From NCBI GenBank assembly GCA_963971425.1, contig OZ020524.1, forward strand, positions 21,567,022 through 21,631,021: a stretch of DNA of 64,000 nt. The letters are read 5' to 3'. This DNA comes from Bryoerythrophyllum caledonicum (Eukaryota; Streptophyta; Bryopsida; Pottiales; Pottiaceae). Positions within the stretch are counted from its first letter, which is position 1. The number at the start of each line of letters is the position of its first letter. Made by a program: the position numbers and the translations under genes. Below, piece by piece: positions 46,020-57,637 of the stretch. The notes beneath the pieces were generated by a model, which was not told the DNA's origin, did not search any database, and worked only from the letters and a program-made list of their open reading frames with translations.

Positions 46020-46639
46020 CACTATAAGAAAACCGTGTTTTAGGTGGCGTCAAGGTTGCAACGTGTTGTGTTTTCTGAGATGTCAGACGTTTGTCGGACA
46101 ACGGCCGCAGTACCAGAATTTTTTTTTGACGTTGCATGAAACGTGTTCGTGTTAAAGGCAAAATGCACAAATGTCACCGCGAACAGACACGGTTTGGAGG
46201 ACGTCAGTAACAATGTGGTTATGTATGACTCTCTGAGTGCAACGTCATAGAAAACGCGGGAGGTCCATGTCAGCCACTACATTCAGTTTCACTGTGGGAT
46301 GACTTCAAACCGCTGCCCGGAAGTAAAAAACCTGAGCAAAATTGGGTAGCTCTTCTATATGGATAGGCAAAACTTGTTCGTATGGAAACATTGGCTTTGC
46401 TTACATGGGATAAATTATTCTGATGGACTTACAGGACACATAAAACTAAAAATTTATTAGTGGCTCAACTTTGATGCACATGTTATATTATACATATATT
46501 TAGTATTCATAATATTTTTAAGTTGATAAATATGGGATTATTTGCTCATTGATATAAATTGGATCACACAACATGCTTGATAATATAGCAATTCTAGTCA
46601 TTCATTCATTAAATTCATTTATTTAGAAGAATGAATTCC

Positions 46640-48860
46640 AAAAAATGACAAATGTTTAAGTGGTCTTGGGTTGTTAAAAAATTATGAAAGTGGAAAAAAG
46701 AAATGAGGAAGGTGTAAGTGGTCTTGTGATGTTTCAAATTCTAAGAGTAATTAACAAAAATTGGGAAATTTGGACATACTCCTGTAAGTTTGTTCTAAAA
46801 ATTGCAAGAGCGACTAAGAAAATGGGAAAGGTGAAAGTAGTCTTTGGCTATAGAAAAATTGAAAAGGGTGAATTAAAAAAAATGGGTAAGATTTAGAGTT
46901 GTTGGGTTGTTTTTAAAATTTGAAGCATTAGACAAAAAATTTACGGAAATGAATGAAGTGGAATATAAATGTTTTAAAAATGTCCCTACCTTGAATAGAA
47001 AAAAATTATAAACTTACAAGTGGTCTTCAATTTTAGGGTAGCTCAAAAGAGTGAATAAAAACTTTAGGAATGGTTGAAGGGGTCTTGGGATCTTCTAACA
47101 ATTCCAAGAGTAAATGAATAAAATGGGAAAGTGTAAGTGGTCTTTGAGTTTTTTTAAACTCACAAGAATGGATAGATTTTATTAGGAAAGGCACCGTAGG
47201 TTTTATTTGGATACGTGTTTACAAATTACAATACTTAAAAGAGTGGATACAAAAATGAACCAAGTGGCAATGGGTCTTGGAGTGTTCTATATATAAATTG
47301 AGTGATTGAAGACAATGGAAAGGTGAAAGTGGTCTTTGGATATCTTAAAACTCACCAAAAAAAAAATTCAATTAGATAAGGTATAAGTTTTCTTCTCGAT
47401 AAATGATTTAATGGACTTACAGGAACTCTTGAAACCAAAAATATGTTAATGGCTCAACTTAAATGCACATGTTACATATATTTTTTATACATAATATTTT
47501 TAAGTTGATTAAATATGGGATTATTTTCTCATTAATTTAAATAATATCATAGAGCATGCTTGTTAATATAGTAGTTCTAGTAATTCATTCTTTAAATTCA
47601 TGAACTTAGTGGCAAATTTTTGAGTGGTTGTTAAAAAATTGCAAAAGTGGGGGAAAAAATGAAGAAGGTGAAAGTGGACTATAAGTTTAGGAAAACTAAA
47701 AAGAGTGTATTAAAAAAATGGGTAAGGTTTAGAGGTATTTGGTTGTTTTAAAAATTTGATGACAAACATAAATGACAACCTACTGCCTTAAAAAAATATA
47801 TAAAATAAACTGAACGAATGAATTGGTCTTGGGCTTCTTTGAAAATTGCAAGAGTGAATGAAAAAAATTGGAGGATGAAAAGTAGTCTTTGGTTGAGGAA
47901 AAACTCAAAAGACTGAATAAAAAACATAAGAAATGGTTGAATTGGTCATCGACTGTTCCTTACATGTGAAGATTGTAAAAAATATAAATATGTGAGTGTT
48001 TATCAGGTGTTCTTAAATAGAAACCCATTGAAGAAATAATTGAGAAACGCTGAAGTGCTCTTCATATGTTTGGAAATTTGGAAGGTTAAAAAAAGTAAAA
48101 TGGGAATGCATGAGTGGTCTTGGGTAGTTAGAGAAATTGCAAGAGTGACTAGAAAAAATTGGGAAATTAAACAATGGTCTTCTATTTAGTCAAAACTAAA
48201 AGGAGTGAATAGAAAAAATGGAAAATGGGTGAAGTGCTCTTGAAGGGTTTCAAAGATTTGAATATTGAAAAAAAAAATTGGAAATGTGTAAGTGTTTTTT
48301 GGATCTTTTAAATTGCCCCAAGTTTGAAGAAAAAAATGGGAAAACTTAAAGTTGTCTTAGGGGATTTTAGGAGTGAATTAATAAAACAAGAAAGGTTGAA
48401 GTGATCTTGCTTGAAGTACTTCTCAGTTGTTTTACACATGAAAAGACTGAAAAAAATGGAAAAACTTGAAGTGCTTCTCAGTTGTTTTACACATGAAAAG
48501 ACTAAAAAAATGGAAAAACTTGAAGTGCTCTTTTGGTGTTTGGAAACTTAGAAGGTTAAAAAAAAAATAATGCACATGGATGAAGTGGTCTTGGGCTGTT
48601 TTCAAATTTGCAAGACTGAATGACAAAAATTGGGAAATTGTCAAGTGGTTTACCGATTACACAAAACTCATAACAATGAATAAAAGAATGGGAAATGGTT
48701 GAATTGCTCATGGGTTTAGGCATAAGCCTCAATATTATATAATAAAGGGAAAGTGTGTAAATTCTCATTGGGTGTTTTAAAACTAAAAACATTGAATAAA
48801 AAAAGGCAAAGGTTGTGGTAAAAATAGGGTGTTTATAAAGTTGAAATAGTAAATGCAAAA
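46640..48860. repeat. Long degenerate tandem array inside the CACTA element (about 65-80-bp units)
   Basis: The phrase AAGTGGTCTTGGG, then TTTTAAAAATTGCAAGAGTGAAT, then AAAAAATGGGAAA recurs about thirty times with heavy drift. Two nearly identical units lie at 48410-48530. No coding content. Confidence 0.75.
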
Positions 48861-49309
48861 ATTCTACATGAGTCTACTTAACCGAGGAACATATTTTGCA
48901 CTTCTTTATCACATTGTTTATTTTCATTGGCCTAGCCACTTTTTCATAGTTTTCCTTTTCAGTACAAACATTTCAAAATACTAATGAATAGAGCTATGTA
49001 TGTTCCTCAATTACAGATTGGATAAACTTAAAACAGATTCAAAGAGCGGCCAAGGATGCAATAACTTGAAGAGAATAGATAACCACATATGTTGTATTAA
49101 TGGCTTCCCTACATTGCAAAATACACCATAATCAATAATATTCAAATCATTCACTTACAACTTGAAGTTTGTCAACTATAGTTGCCGTTACAATTGCCAT
49201 CATTTAAGACTAGACATCATCGAAGACGTTACTAAATATGTGTATGAAAATGTCACTACAAACATGGAGTATCCAAAACGACGTCGCCCATGACATTGGT
49301 GTCGACATC

Positions 49310-49405
49310 CTCAACGGAACTACGTCATCTCTAATAAAACTACGTCATCATCAACGGAACTACATCAACCTCAACAGAACTACGTCATCCTCAACGGAAT
49401 TGTTG
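49310..49405. repeat. 20-bp tandem repeat AACTACGTCATCCTCAACGG
   Basis: About five units with small changes, within the CACTA element. Each unit contains ACGTCA, a bZIP-type core, but no function can be shown. Confidence 0.75.
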
Positions 49406-49481
49406 TAGAAGACCGCTTAGAGCAAAAGTATTTAAACATGAAGATGAATATCATCAAAGGCCGGATCACCTTTCATCCATA

Positions 49482-49859
49482 GTGGATGAAATTTGTTGCA
49501 TGGAAGGAAGAGCCGAATGGCAACTTACACAAAAGCAACCTCCACATCACTCACACTTTACTTTTGGAAGTGTGGGTGAGAGCAAACTGAACTTTGGTGA
49601 AAGCAATGGTAGGTGGGGAGCGGCGAAGTTCACTACAATGCTAAGACGAGGGAGATTAGGAGAACAACAAGAAGTAGAGAGAGGTGACTTGAAGGTTGGA
49701 GCAAAGAAATGGCGGCTATGGCGGCGGCTATGGCTAGAGCCATGGAGCGGTGAGGACGGAACTAGCTGGGAGCAAGAAAGGCAATTTGCGGGAGATCAAG
49801 ATGGCAAGGAGAGAGCTCAAAGGAAAGAAGAACAAGGGCAAGAGGAGGTTTGGCCATAG
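49482..49859 (+). other. Weak open frame in the CACTA element
   Basis: A charged Arg/Glu/Lys/Gln-rich frame of about 125 codons with no recognised domain and no clear ATG context. It may be a chance frame or a captured fragment. Confidence 0.25.
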
Positions 49860-50085
49860 CCAACTAACCCCAGCCATAGCGGACCTTAGTCACGGCTAGG
49901 AAACCCTAGCCATAGCCAAGTTCAGTGCTCGCCACCACGAAGAGGCTACAGCTAGAGTAAGGATGAGCTCAAGTATTTGTAAGTTTACACGTTAGTACCT
50001 CCTTCTCCCGTGCTTTTTTTATGCTCACAGAAGAATTATTGACGTCCTTCCTTGATGTGAATGTATGCGCTTTATCACATAGACC

Positions 50086-50450
50086 ATGGTGTTAGGAAGG
50101 CTAGCGTTCGACCCCAAGATAGATGTTGAAGTGGCAAAGGAGTACCAGCGGCAACAAGTGGACAAGTGCAAGGTCCATCATGATTACGCAAGAGCGATTG
50201 ATAAGGTACGTTGTCGTATCGCCAAGATTGAGTATATCAAGTTGTGTATACGGGCAATGAAGTGGTGGGTGAAGAGAACATAAAGGAGCAAGAGGCGGTT
50301 GAACCCCTTTCTAGCAATCAGGCAGTTGTCCAGGTACGCACAAAGTCCATGAACTCATTATTTGGAAATTCTTTGAATCCTGTTGCCGTTGAAGATGATG
50401 AACTTTGCGACTTGAACGCGGTAGACATGACATCTTCACGTCAGTTGTGA
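50086..50450 (+). other. Two overlapping weak frames in the CACTA element
   Basis: An ATG at 50086 opens a 65-codon frame rich in Lys/Arg (VAKEYQRQQVDKCKVHHDY). A second frame from 50244 ends at 50450. They could be parts of one frameshifted exon; no family recognised. Confidence 0.3.
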
Positions 50451-51643
50451 CGTCTTGGTTGACATCGCAAATAACATTATATTATGTCATTGAAGATGAG
50501 GGCAGTTCCTCTAATTTACATGGAGCGTTGCTGTGAAATTATAGATTGTCCTTTACACTTTAATATGTCATCTCCGTGAACTCTTGCGGGAAGAGAGTGA
50601 AGCAGAAGGTGAGCCATCAACCCACCCATGACGTGCTACAAAGACAACAAAGCAGACAACTACTGTAGTAGGAAGCAATGGCCCAACACCAAAGCGAGCC
50701 AATCTACTCAAGCCTCTAGAGGTTCTGTTAAACAAGTGATGCTAGCATGACTTCATTGATGTCACAACATACGGGCAGTGTCTTTTGGGATGTTTGAAAC
50801 AACAGCTCCCATTTTTTATTGCGTTAGATGAGACATGTTGTATATGTCATAGTTGGATTTGTTAGAACATGAAGTGTTGACTAGAAATGTCAAAGCCAAC
50901 AACCGATGTTGATGGCATGTTCATCTTTCACATCAACGCTAACATCATGGCTTCTCTGTACTCATGTTTAGTCCACGCTAAAGTGGACACCACATATTTA
51001 GCCATACTTGTTGTGCATGTTACAATAAATGTTGAAATAAACAAAGAGAATGTGCAAGTGAACATGGACTCCAACATGGCTAACGTGAATGTGAACATAT
51101 TGTTGGACAGGTTGTTGATGTTCAACAGCAGCTCCCAATGTTTGATGTGGTGTCGTAAAAAATGGGCCATCATTAAGGAAAACGTATTCCATAATAGGGA
51201 CATGTTCGACTTAACGTCAATTCTAACAACCCTGGGAAGAGATAAAATGCCCGAAAATTAATGATGTCAGCTGACGTGGACTGTACATATCATGCCAGGG
51301 GATCCACGTCAGCAAAGTACAAAATTTTATGCCACTGCCCGGTCAAATTGGTGTTGGATGAAAAAAGTCCCACGTGGCAACACCTAACGAAATCATTGCT
51401 TATGTGGACATGTACATCCGTCCACGTGGAGCCTTTCCCAAAGCAATTCAGACCTTGTTCTTTTGGACGTCATGATTTTGACAACCTCAAATCACCCGTG
51501 TCACATAAAATTTGGCATGTTTTTTGCCTGTCTAGATAGACGGATTTTAGATGACATCAACATCAACGTCAAAGCATGTTTTTTTTTACATTCATACATT
51601 TTCGACAACGCGTTACATAAAACGCGGATTTCTTATAGTGTCA

Positions 51644-51994
51644 TCAACTCCGGCGTTTGTTGTTCCGAGTCAAGCAGTTCATCCTACCAGCAGCCTAATC
51701 ATAAATTCCGACGGCGATGATCCTCACGCACATCGACAAAAGAGATTCGGACGCTTGCGTTGTGATGGTGAAAGAGTCGTAGAGCTCCGCAATGACAACT
51801 CTAAAGTAGAGGGCTTTTGGACTACGGATGGTAGCAATGGAGAATACGAAGATGAGAGTGATGAAGGTGCTAATGATGACAACCGTCTAGATTGCGTTGA
51901 GTTACCAGATGATGATGATATTGTCCTACGAGATGCGGTTATGAGTGGCCCATCCACCGAAGGAGTGCGAAGATTGGGTCGTTTGAATAATTAA
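51644..51994 (+). pseudogene. Split gene, last exon, right part and stop
   Basis: After the second TCA the frame continues STPAFVVPSQAV, then a basic RQKRFGRLRC segment and an acidic Asp/Glu-rich C-terminus, ending with TAA at 51992. Confidence 0.7.
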
Positions 51995-52204
51995 GGGACA
52001 AGAAAAGTAGCTACGTATATGTATGCGAAATCAAGAGAGTTGTGATAATTCATAGAAGAAGCTAGGAGATTAAAAAGTTTCTTAGATAACTAGTGCCGAT
52101 ATTACTTGGTTTGGAAGTATGAAATCAAGGCATTGTTGTTATATCGTGAAATGATTTAATGTAATAAACATATTTTGCTTTCAGACATTAAGGTCCTCTA
52201 GGTG
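51995..52204. other. Probable 3' untranslated region of the split gene
   Basis: AT-rich DNA directly after the stop codon, with AATGTAATAAACAT near 52157-52171 as a possible polyadenylation region. Confidence 0.45.
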
Positions 52205-52458
52205 AATGATGCAGGAGCGGGGACGCCTCTACTAGGGGCGGGGACGTTCCCGCTCCTAATGGAGGCGTCCCCGCCCTAGCGCCACCGTGGCGTGACACGT
52301 CTGAATGTGACGTGTCCATCACAGTAAAAATTTCTTACTTGCAAAAAATTACTGGGCGCACTTCAGGCAATCCGTCCGAATCGTCTGCCTGTCTGGTCAG
52401 GACCGCCCGTCTGGTTGTCCCGTCCGATCACCTCAACTCGTCCGTTATGACAACCCTG
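52205..52458. mobile_element. Remnant right end of another giant-hAT-type element
   Basis: GC-rich palindromic repeats at 52205-52290 (GGGGCGGGGACGTTCCCGC) resemble those at 10090-10235. The segment ends in GTCCG-rich DNA and TTATGACAACCCTG at 52458, matching the hAT termini at 3161 and 45811. TGATAGAG (52459-52466) would be the TSD; no partner or left end was found. Confidence 0.5.
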
Positions 52459-53230
52459 TGATAGAGGGGTTTTGGCCGGAGGTGGGTCCGCATCTTCTGT
52501 TTCGTCCTCGGAGTCGATCTTTGGCCCGCCATACTTTTGGATATTTAAAAGCTCGTCGTATTTGTCTTGCTCCGCCGGCTTCAGCAGTTTGTGCCGGAAG
52601 TAGAGGTGAGTCAGGTAGGCCGGAAGTGGTGATCCGGCCTTCCTTGTCTGGTGGAGGCCCTTGACCAATCTTTCGACCAGTTCTTACATTAACGACGCCG
52701 AGTCAACGATGATCCTTCCCCGCATTGCTCCCAAGAAAACATTCGTCCACTTGAACACTAGTCGCTTGGGCTTCTTCGAATGGAAGATTGGGTTTAGAAA
52801 CCCAATCACTATCTGGGCATGAGGGTCGACGAGGTCACTCGTCGTTAAGCCGTCCTTTGGGTCGGCATTTTGGTGGAACTCCTCGTCCATGATGTTGTCT
52901 TTCTTCTCCGCCACCTTGACTTCCCCGTCCCGGAAGCCATACGAGCGCTGCTACTCCAATCTGATCCACTTCTCCAGGTGCGCTCGGAGACTTCCGTCGT
53001 ATTGGTTGTCCGGGTCCCCGATCAACTCCGTAACCATCTTTTCCTCCTTCGTCCCCTGGGAATGCCACCTCCAGAAGTCTAGAACACCCCGTCTTGTCGA
53101 GGAAATAGAATAAAACATGCAGGTCTTTGTCCTCCGTTGGATACTCCGACATCACCTTCACGATTGGCGGCCCTCCGGCGGTCGCGCTCTTCACCTTCCC
53201 CGATTTCCCGGCTCGCTCTCCTACGGCCAT
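52459..53230 (-). pseudogene. Decayed ORF of element F
   Basis: Pieces match the D ORF: NADPKDGLTTSDLVDP, FLNPIFHSKKPKR, LGAMRGRIIVD and PLPAYLTHLYFRHKLLKP, in the same order but separated by frame changes and a stop at 52684-52686. The ATG at 53230 gives an N-terminus similar in length to that of D. Confidence 0.6.
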
Positions 53231-53732
53231 GGCGGTCACTCTTCCTTTCCTCCGGTCGCACATGCACGCACTGACCTCACAAAAGCACTCGTACTTTAGA
53301 AATACTGCCGGATGCTGAAAAGCAAACGGAAACTAGGGCCGAAAACAAGGAAGAGAGAGAAGGAGATGGAGAAGAAACGACAACTGTGAAGAGTTCCTGT
53401 TTTTGCCCCTTTTTATAATGGGCACAACGTACGGAATCTCATAACTGCTTTGACATCGCTTCCGAAACGCCATAATGACGTTTCAGCTTCCGGATATCTT
53501 TCCGATATACTCCGGATAATTTCCGGCTATCCGGATGTCTGGTTTTCGGAAAGTTGTTAAAGACAACGATTTCTAACGATTCTGTTTTAACACAAAATTC
53601 TTATTTTTTATTTCTTATCTAGTTATACTAATCTACATTGCACACCATTTTTATCACTAAATTTTTTAATTTTTCTTTAATCGCCGGAGTTTAAAGGTTA
53701 TATCCGGAACCTTGTGGGAATGGAGTCCCACA
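52459..53732. mobile_element. Truncated, diverged relative (F) of elements D and E
   Basis: The right end reads AAGG...CCGGAACCTTGTGGGAATGGAGTCCCACA at 53732, similar to the ends of D and E. CCGAT would be the TSD. The left part was lost or displaced at the hAT end at 52458. It keeps a minus-strand TATA-like box (TTATAAAAAGGGG, 53409-53424) upstream of the ORF, which is less clear in D and E. Confidence 0.6.
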
Positions 53733-54559
53733 CCGATCGAGACCGAAATCTAGTCAATGATACCCAAATTCCTTCTTAGCGTTTTTAGGGTTTCCAATCT
53801 TAGGTAACGAGGACTTTTGATAGTTTTTAGTAAAACTATGTATTTATAATGGGATGTTCCTAATTTCCAAAAATCACCACCCATTCTCCCTTGACTTATA
53901 CTAAGACGACAATTCTTCAAAAACTAGGTTCCAACACAAAACTTGATTTGACAAAGATGTCAAGTCAAGGACGTGTGCGGCGCTGTAAGCACACGCATAC
54001 AATCCTAAGTGGATGAAAATCATCCATGGATGAATGTGGTGCGCCGTCGTTTGTCCCTAAACACCCGTAGATTAGTAATAAACTAATCTACGCTAAAACT
54101 ACGGAGAGGCCCTCGACACCACGTCCCGTGACAGTTGTTGTGTAAAGAATGATTGATAACCACAACAGATCAAGAGTCCTAATCAACATCAAATAAACAA
54201 AAAAACACTAAAACAAGTATACGTAATACACTCTCAAGTGCCCTTCCATAGCAAATAAATAGGCCTCCTATCCAGCTAGGACCATACAACACTAATAAGA
54301 CTAAATGCTATGATGATGTTGCTGCAACAATTGTACACATCCAGTCAAAGATGTCACCCGTTGCCAAATCAATATGTACAAGAAGAAGTAACAAAGAGAG
54401 GGTAGGCCGGGTGCAATGTAAGCCCTATCTTTAATCGCCTTTGACAACTTTGTTGCCAATTTCTTGGTCAATATTCACGTTGCCTATCCATGAATCAAAA
54501 CCAAGAATACCAACTCGATGGCAACGCACCACACAGTGACAAGTCCATGAGGAATTCAA
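53733..54559. other. Non-coding, possibly retrotransposon-derived DNA
   Basis: No gene recognised. A TATTTATAATGGG at about 53850 looks TATA-like. It may be the 3' part of the Gypsy remnant at 54560-55500. Confidence 0.35.
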
Positions 54560-55500
54560 GTCGTTTCATTAGATGAAACGTGGCTCGAAGACCTTTGACA
54601 ACGAGGGCAGGTCCAATCTCCAAAGTCTGGGCGGTAGAGTTGAAAGAGGCGGCGTCAGGCAAGCCATATGTCTACCACGTTGGCAATGGTTACAAAACAA
54701 CATGGTAGCCGCGTCCTTCTTCTCACCACACAGAAAACACGGAAGGCCGTTGGATACAACCGCCAACTCCGGATAAACGGAGCCATCAATGAGGTAAATG
54801 GCAGGGAACACAATTCTTAGAGTGCTCTTGACACTCTTGGCCATCCTTGCCTTCCAGCACTAAGATGCCACTAGGCAACACATCCTTCACGCAAAGAATG
54901 ATGCGCCCAGCCTTGACATCCAACGTCGTGGGCACTTCACGCTGTAGATAAACGTAAGCCCCTGTGGAGAATCGTTGCAGCTGAGGTCGGTAGGCACCTA
55001 CAAATACGAGTGTACCATAAGGTATCACGGTGTTGAGCGATGGACAAGTTCTCCATGGACATGGACATAGCCCGCTTGAAGAACTCTGCTCGATCTCGTA
55101 GACACTTCACACCGAGAAACATACATGGCAGCCTATTGATACATGTTGGTCCACTAGTACTGACTACGCAACATTGAATGAGTCCGTCGCACATCAAAAT
55201 GTCCTAGGTCTTCGTGTACTTGCCATACCAACGAAGCCCTCTGATTTGGCCTAGGAACTATGCGCCTAGTCCCATCTGGCTACGCCCAAAATAGTAGACC
55301 GTTCTTCCAACGAAACCTTGTAATTTGGTGCCCAACTCTATCATGCTCTACAACACAAAGAGCTCGGAGAAGTGTCCTATATTGTATCTTGTGCAAGATT
55401 GGACCGTTGTTCCACACATTGCTAACAACTTGAGCCCTATCCGGGCTCTCATCCGTTGCCAAATCAAGCAACGTCGATGCAAAGCTAGATATCAACATAA
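54560..55500 (-). pseudogene. Ty3/Gypsy-type polyprotein remnant: integrase zinc domain plus PHD finger
   Basis: Reading leftwards: an RFRWKNGLLFW segment, then VWQVHEDLGHFDVRRTHSML and a downstream YVSRCEV, which is the HHCC zinc-binding domain that starts a retroviral-type integrase (last Cys region broken). Further on, in another frame, a PHD-like finger reads PCFLCGEKKDAATMLFC, then HCQRGRHMACL. Several stops and frameshifts separate the pieces and the DDE core is unrecognisable. PHD-type fingers are known in some plant Gypsy integrase regions; this assignment rests on motif reading only. Confidence 0.65.
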
Positions 55501-55509
55501 GGTAAGCCG

Positions 55510-55602
55510 CTACATGCCACCCCAGGACTGACTCCCTGTCACAATCTCCATGCCACCTCGGGATTGACTCCGTGTCACAGTCTCCATGCTACCTCGCACC
55601 AG
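55510..55602. repeat. 44-bp tandem duplication
   Basis: CATGCCACC...GACTGACTCC and its near copy follow each other at about 55514-55557 and 55558-55600. Confidence 0.7.
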
Positions 55603-56369
55603 CCAAATCATCTTCCAAAGGACTTCGAGTGCAAGATAGACCATCCGCATCCAAGCTCGTGATATCGGCATGATGAACAACGTCAAAGTCATACTCCTGA
55701 AGTGTTGTAGTCCACTGCTTTGTAGTTCTCAAAGTTAACCGAAATTAACCTTAAGCGAGCCCACCTAACCAAATCGTTTCCAAGGATTTTTATCGTGCGT
55801 CAAACTCTCTAAATCTTAACAACACTTCACACTTAATACCTTAACACATCCCGGAGGATGGCTTCCTCGGTACCCTAGTAACCGGTAACAAGTAACAACG
55901 AGTGTTTAGTTTAAACTTTGTTGAGCCTTAGAGTAGTTTTTTGGTAAGTCTTTACAGTGCTCGGAAAGTCACTGCCCTCCTTTCTTGCAATCTACAGGGC
56001 ACAATATCCTCAATGTAACTCTATACCTTGAAAGAGTTAAAAAGGTTGTAACTAGTTTACCGATCTTCACAATCTACCGGAAACTTGTCCCAGTAAACCG
56101 GTCACGCAAGCTCGGGTTCCAACTACAACCACATCCAATGAATCAAACAAAGAAGATACAAGGCTCACAACAAGTTAGTGATAAGCAAATCCTATGAGCA
56201 AGACAACCTTCCATGGAGATTGTCAAAACTTGTCTATTGCAAGGGTAGAAACCCCAGAATTCTCCGGACTCAAGCTTAGCCGGGATCTCTCCCGGTAAAT
56301 CAAGAGGGGGGATATCATCCCTCCTCCCCATCAATCCAAACACTTTCTACTTAAGGGAGGCTATCATGA
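55603..56369. other. Non-coding DNA left of element E
   Basis: No gene recognised. CCGGT-rich phrases around 56080-56300 resemble retroelement terminal DNA, but no ends or TSD could be assigned. Confidence 0.35.
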
Positions 56370-57482
56370 ATAGCTGTTGCAGTGTGTAGAGTCAGTATTC
56401 CTCCGGATAGTACTTAGTTGGAGCTAAATGTGTCCGGAATGATCGCTCTAAATTCGTTCCCACAGAGATCTATTGTTTCTTCTTTGAATGATAAGTAAAC
56501 TAACCGCTATCCTTCTACCACGCACCAGTTAGCATTCCTATTCTACGCCTTATCTATTCATCCGGATCCTTCCGGACGTCCGATGTGGTTCCCTACTAAC
56601 CTCCGGATCCTTCCCACTTCCGGAAGGTCCGTTGGAGTTTTTCTTCCGGAGTTTTTAAGCGAGTGGCCGGGTACCACTGATCCTATTTTGTGTAAGTGGC
56701 CGGATTCCCCACTGCCTCGTAATTTTAAGTGGCTAGACCCCCACTGCCCTGAAACTTATAGTGGTTGGACACCCACTCTCCCTATATTGCTAATTGGTCG
56801 TTGGTTTGTTGTATCCGGATTCACTCTCTCACATCATCCGGAAGGCCTTCCGGATACGGTCACTCAGAGGCTCACCCGGACTACAACGACATTCTGGTTG
56901 ATGATCAGTGGTTCGGTGAGGTGTGAAGGGTAGATCTGCATTTGGACTTTCTTCTAGACATACACCACAGGCTTTTCCATCTATGGTAAGGGGAAATTCC
57001 GGTCGCAACCAGAATCCGGGTTCACACGGATTCTCCATGCCCTAGGAGCTACCAGGTCCACCACCTATAGTACCCTCTTTCCCCCTCCAGGCTCCCTCCG
57101 GTCACCAAGGATCGTCAGACTCTATCTAACCTCTCCTTCAGCTGTTTCGGGCGCTCTCCCACAGCAAGTCCCAACCGGTTAGACTAGATGCTTATCCGTG
57201 AACCACTTCAGTTTCAACAACTATTCCACTAATCATCAACCACAATGGATCCCCTCCTTCATTCACGAAACAATACACCATCAACATAAATTCAAGGAGA
57301 GAAAATATACTAACAGAAAATATCATTCGGGAGGAAGAAGAAAAAAGACCCCGAACCGGCTAAGGCTCCGGTATTAAGAAACCGCTACCACTGATCTAAA
57401 AACGGATCTAAGAAGCTAAAAATCCGGAAAATCCTATCTTAAAAGTGGAAGGGATCTTATCCCTAAAAATCCGGAATTCAAA

Positions 57483-57509
57483 CTCAGATCCGAAAATTTC
57501 GGATCTGAG
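57483..57509. other. Perfect 13-bp inverted repeat in element E
   Basis: Same hairpin as at 30115-30141, with a different central base. Confidence 0.7.
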
Positions 57510-57637
57510 ATCCGGTTTTTTCGGATCTAACTCAAAACTTAAAGCAGGGTTTTCTTTAGTCTTACCGTATGATAGCCGGGTGCAAAATTGAGCCCCATCG
57601 TTAATCGCTATCATACTTTAGCTCTAAAGATTCTAAT

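Larger units (their letters stand above)
46020..51640. mobile_element. CACTA (En/Spm-type) DNA transposon, 5.6 kb, TSD TCA, probably non-autonomous
   Basis: Left end CACTATAAGAAAACCGTG, right end inverse (CGCGGATTTCTTATAGTG), flanked by TCA (46017-46019 and 51641-51643). The 3-bp TSD and CACTA termini identify the superfamily. No TNP2-like transposase was recognised. Inside are a 2.2-kb degenerate tandem array (46640-48860), a 20-bp repeat (49310-49405) and weak open frames (49482-49859, 50086-50450, 50887-51261) that do not match a known family by eye. Confidence 0.9.
14127..51994 (+). pseudogene. Split gene: about 980-codon ancestral gene interrupted by three nested insertions
   Basis: Coding pieces are 14127-15362, 15605-15762 plus 21357-21391, 21532-22604 plus 45820-45822, 45945-46019 plus 51644-51994. 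Removal of the LTR-like element (one CAAAG kept), the giant hAT (one CTCATTAT kept) and the CACTA element (one TCA kept) restores open frame across each junction. Introns follow GT-AG (15363-15604, 21392-21531, 45823-45944). The product has an N-terminal globular part, a long coiled coil (14430-14900), a region with WHLSADMKIIKCLYGLKHGA and a C-x2-C zinc-type motif (CIYC), a GEDHITHYMHNLV motif spanning the hAT junction, and an acidic C-terminus. Premature stops occur at 14715-14720 and 22396. The family is not identified; the CIYC region resembles poorly characterised, probably transposon-related proteins of other eukaryotes. Confidence 0.75.

Noticed and set aside
46640..48860. CRISPR-like array
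   Set aside because: Repeats are degenerate, adjacent and without unique spacers, and the DNA is eukaryotic.
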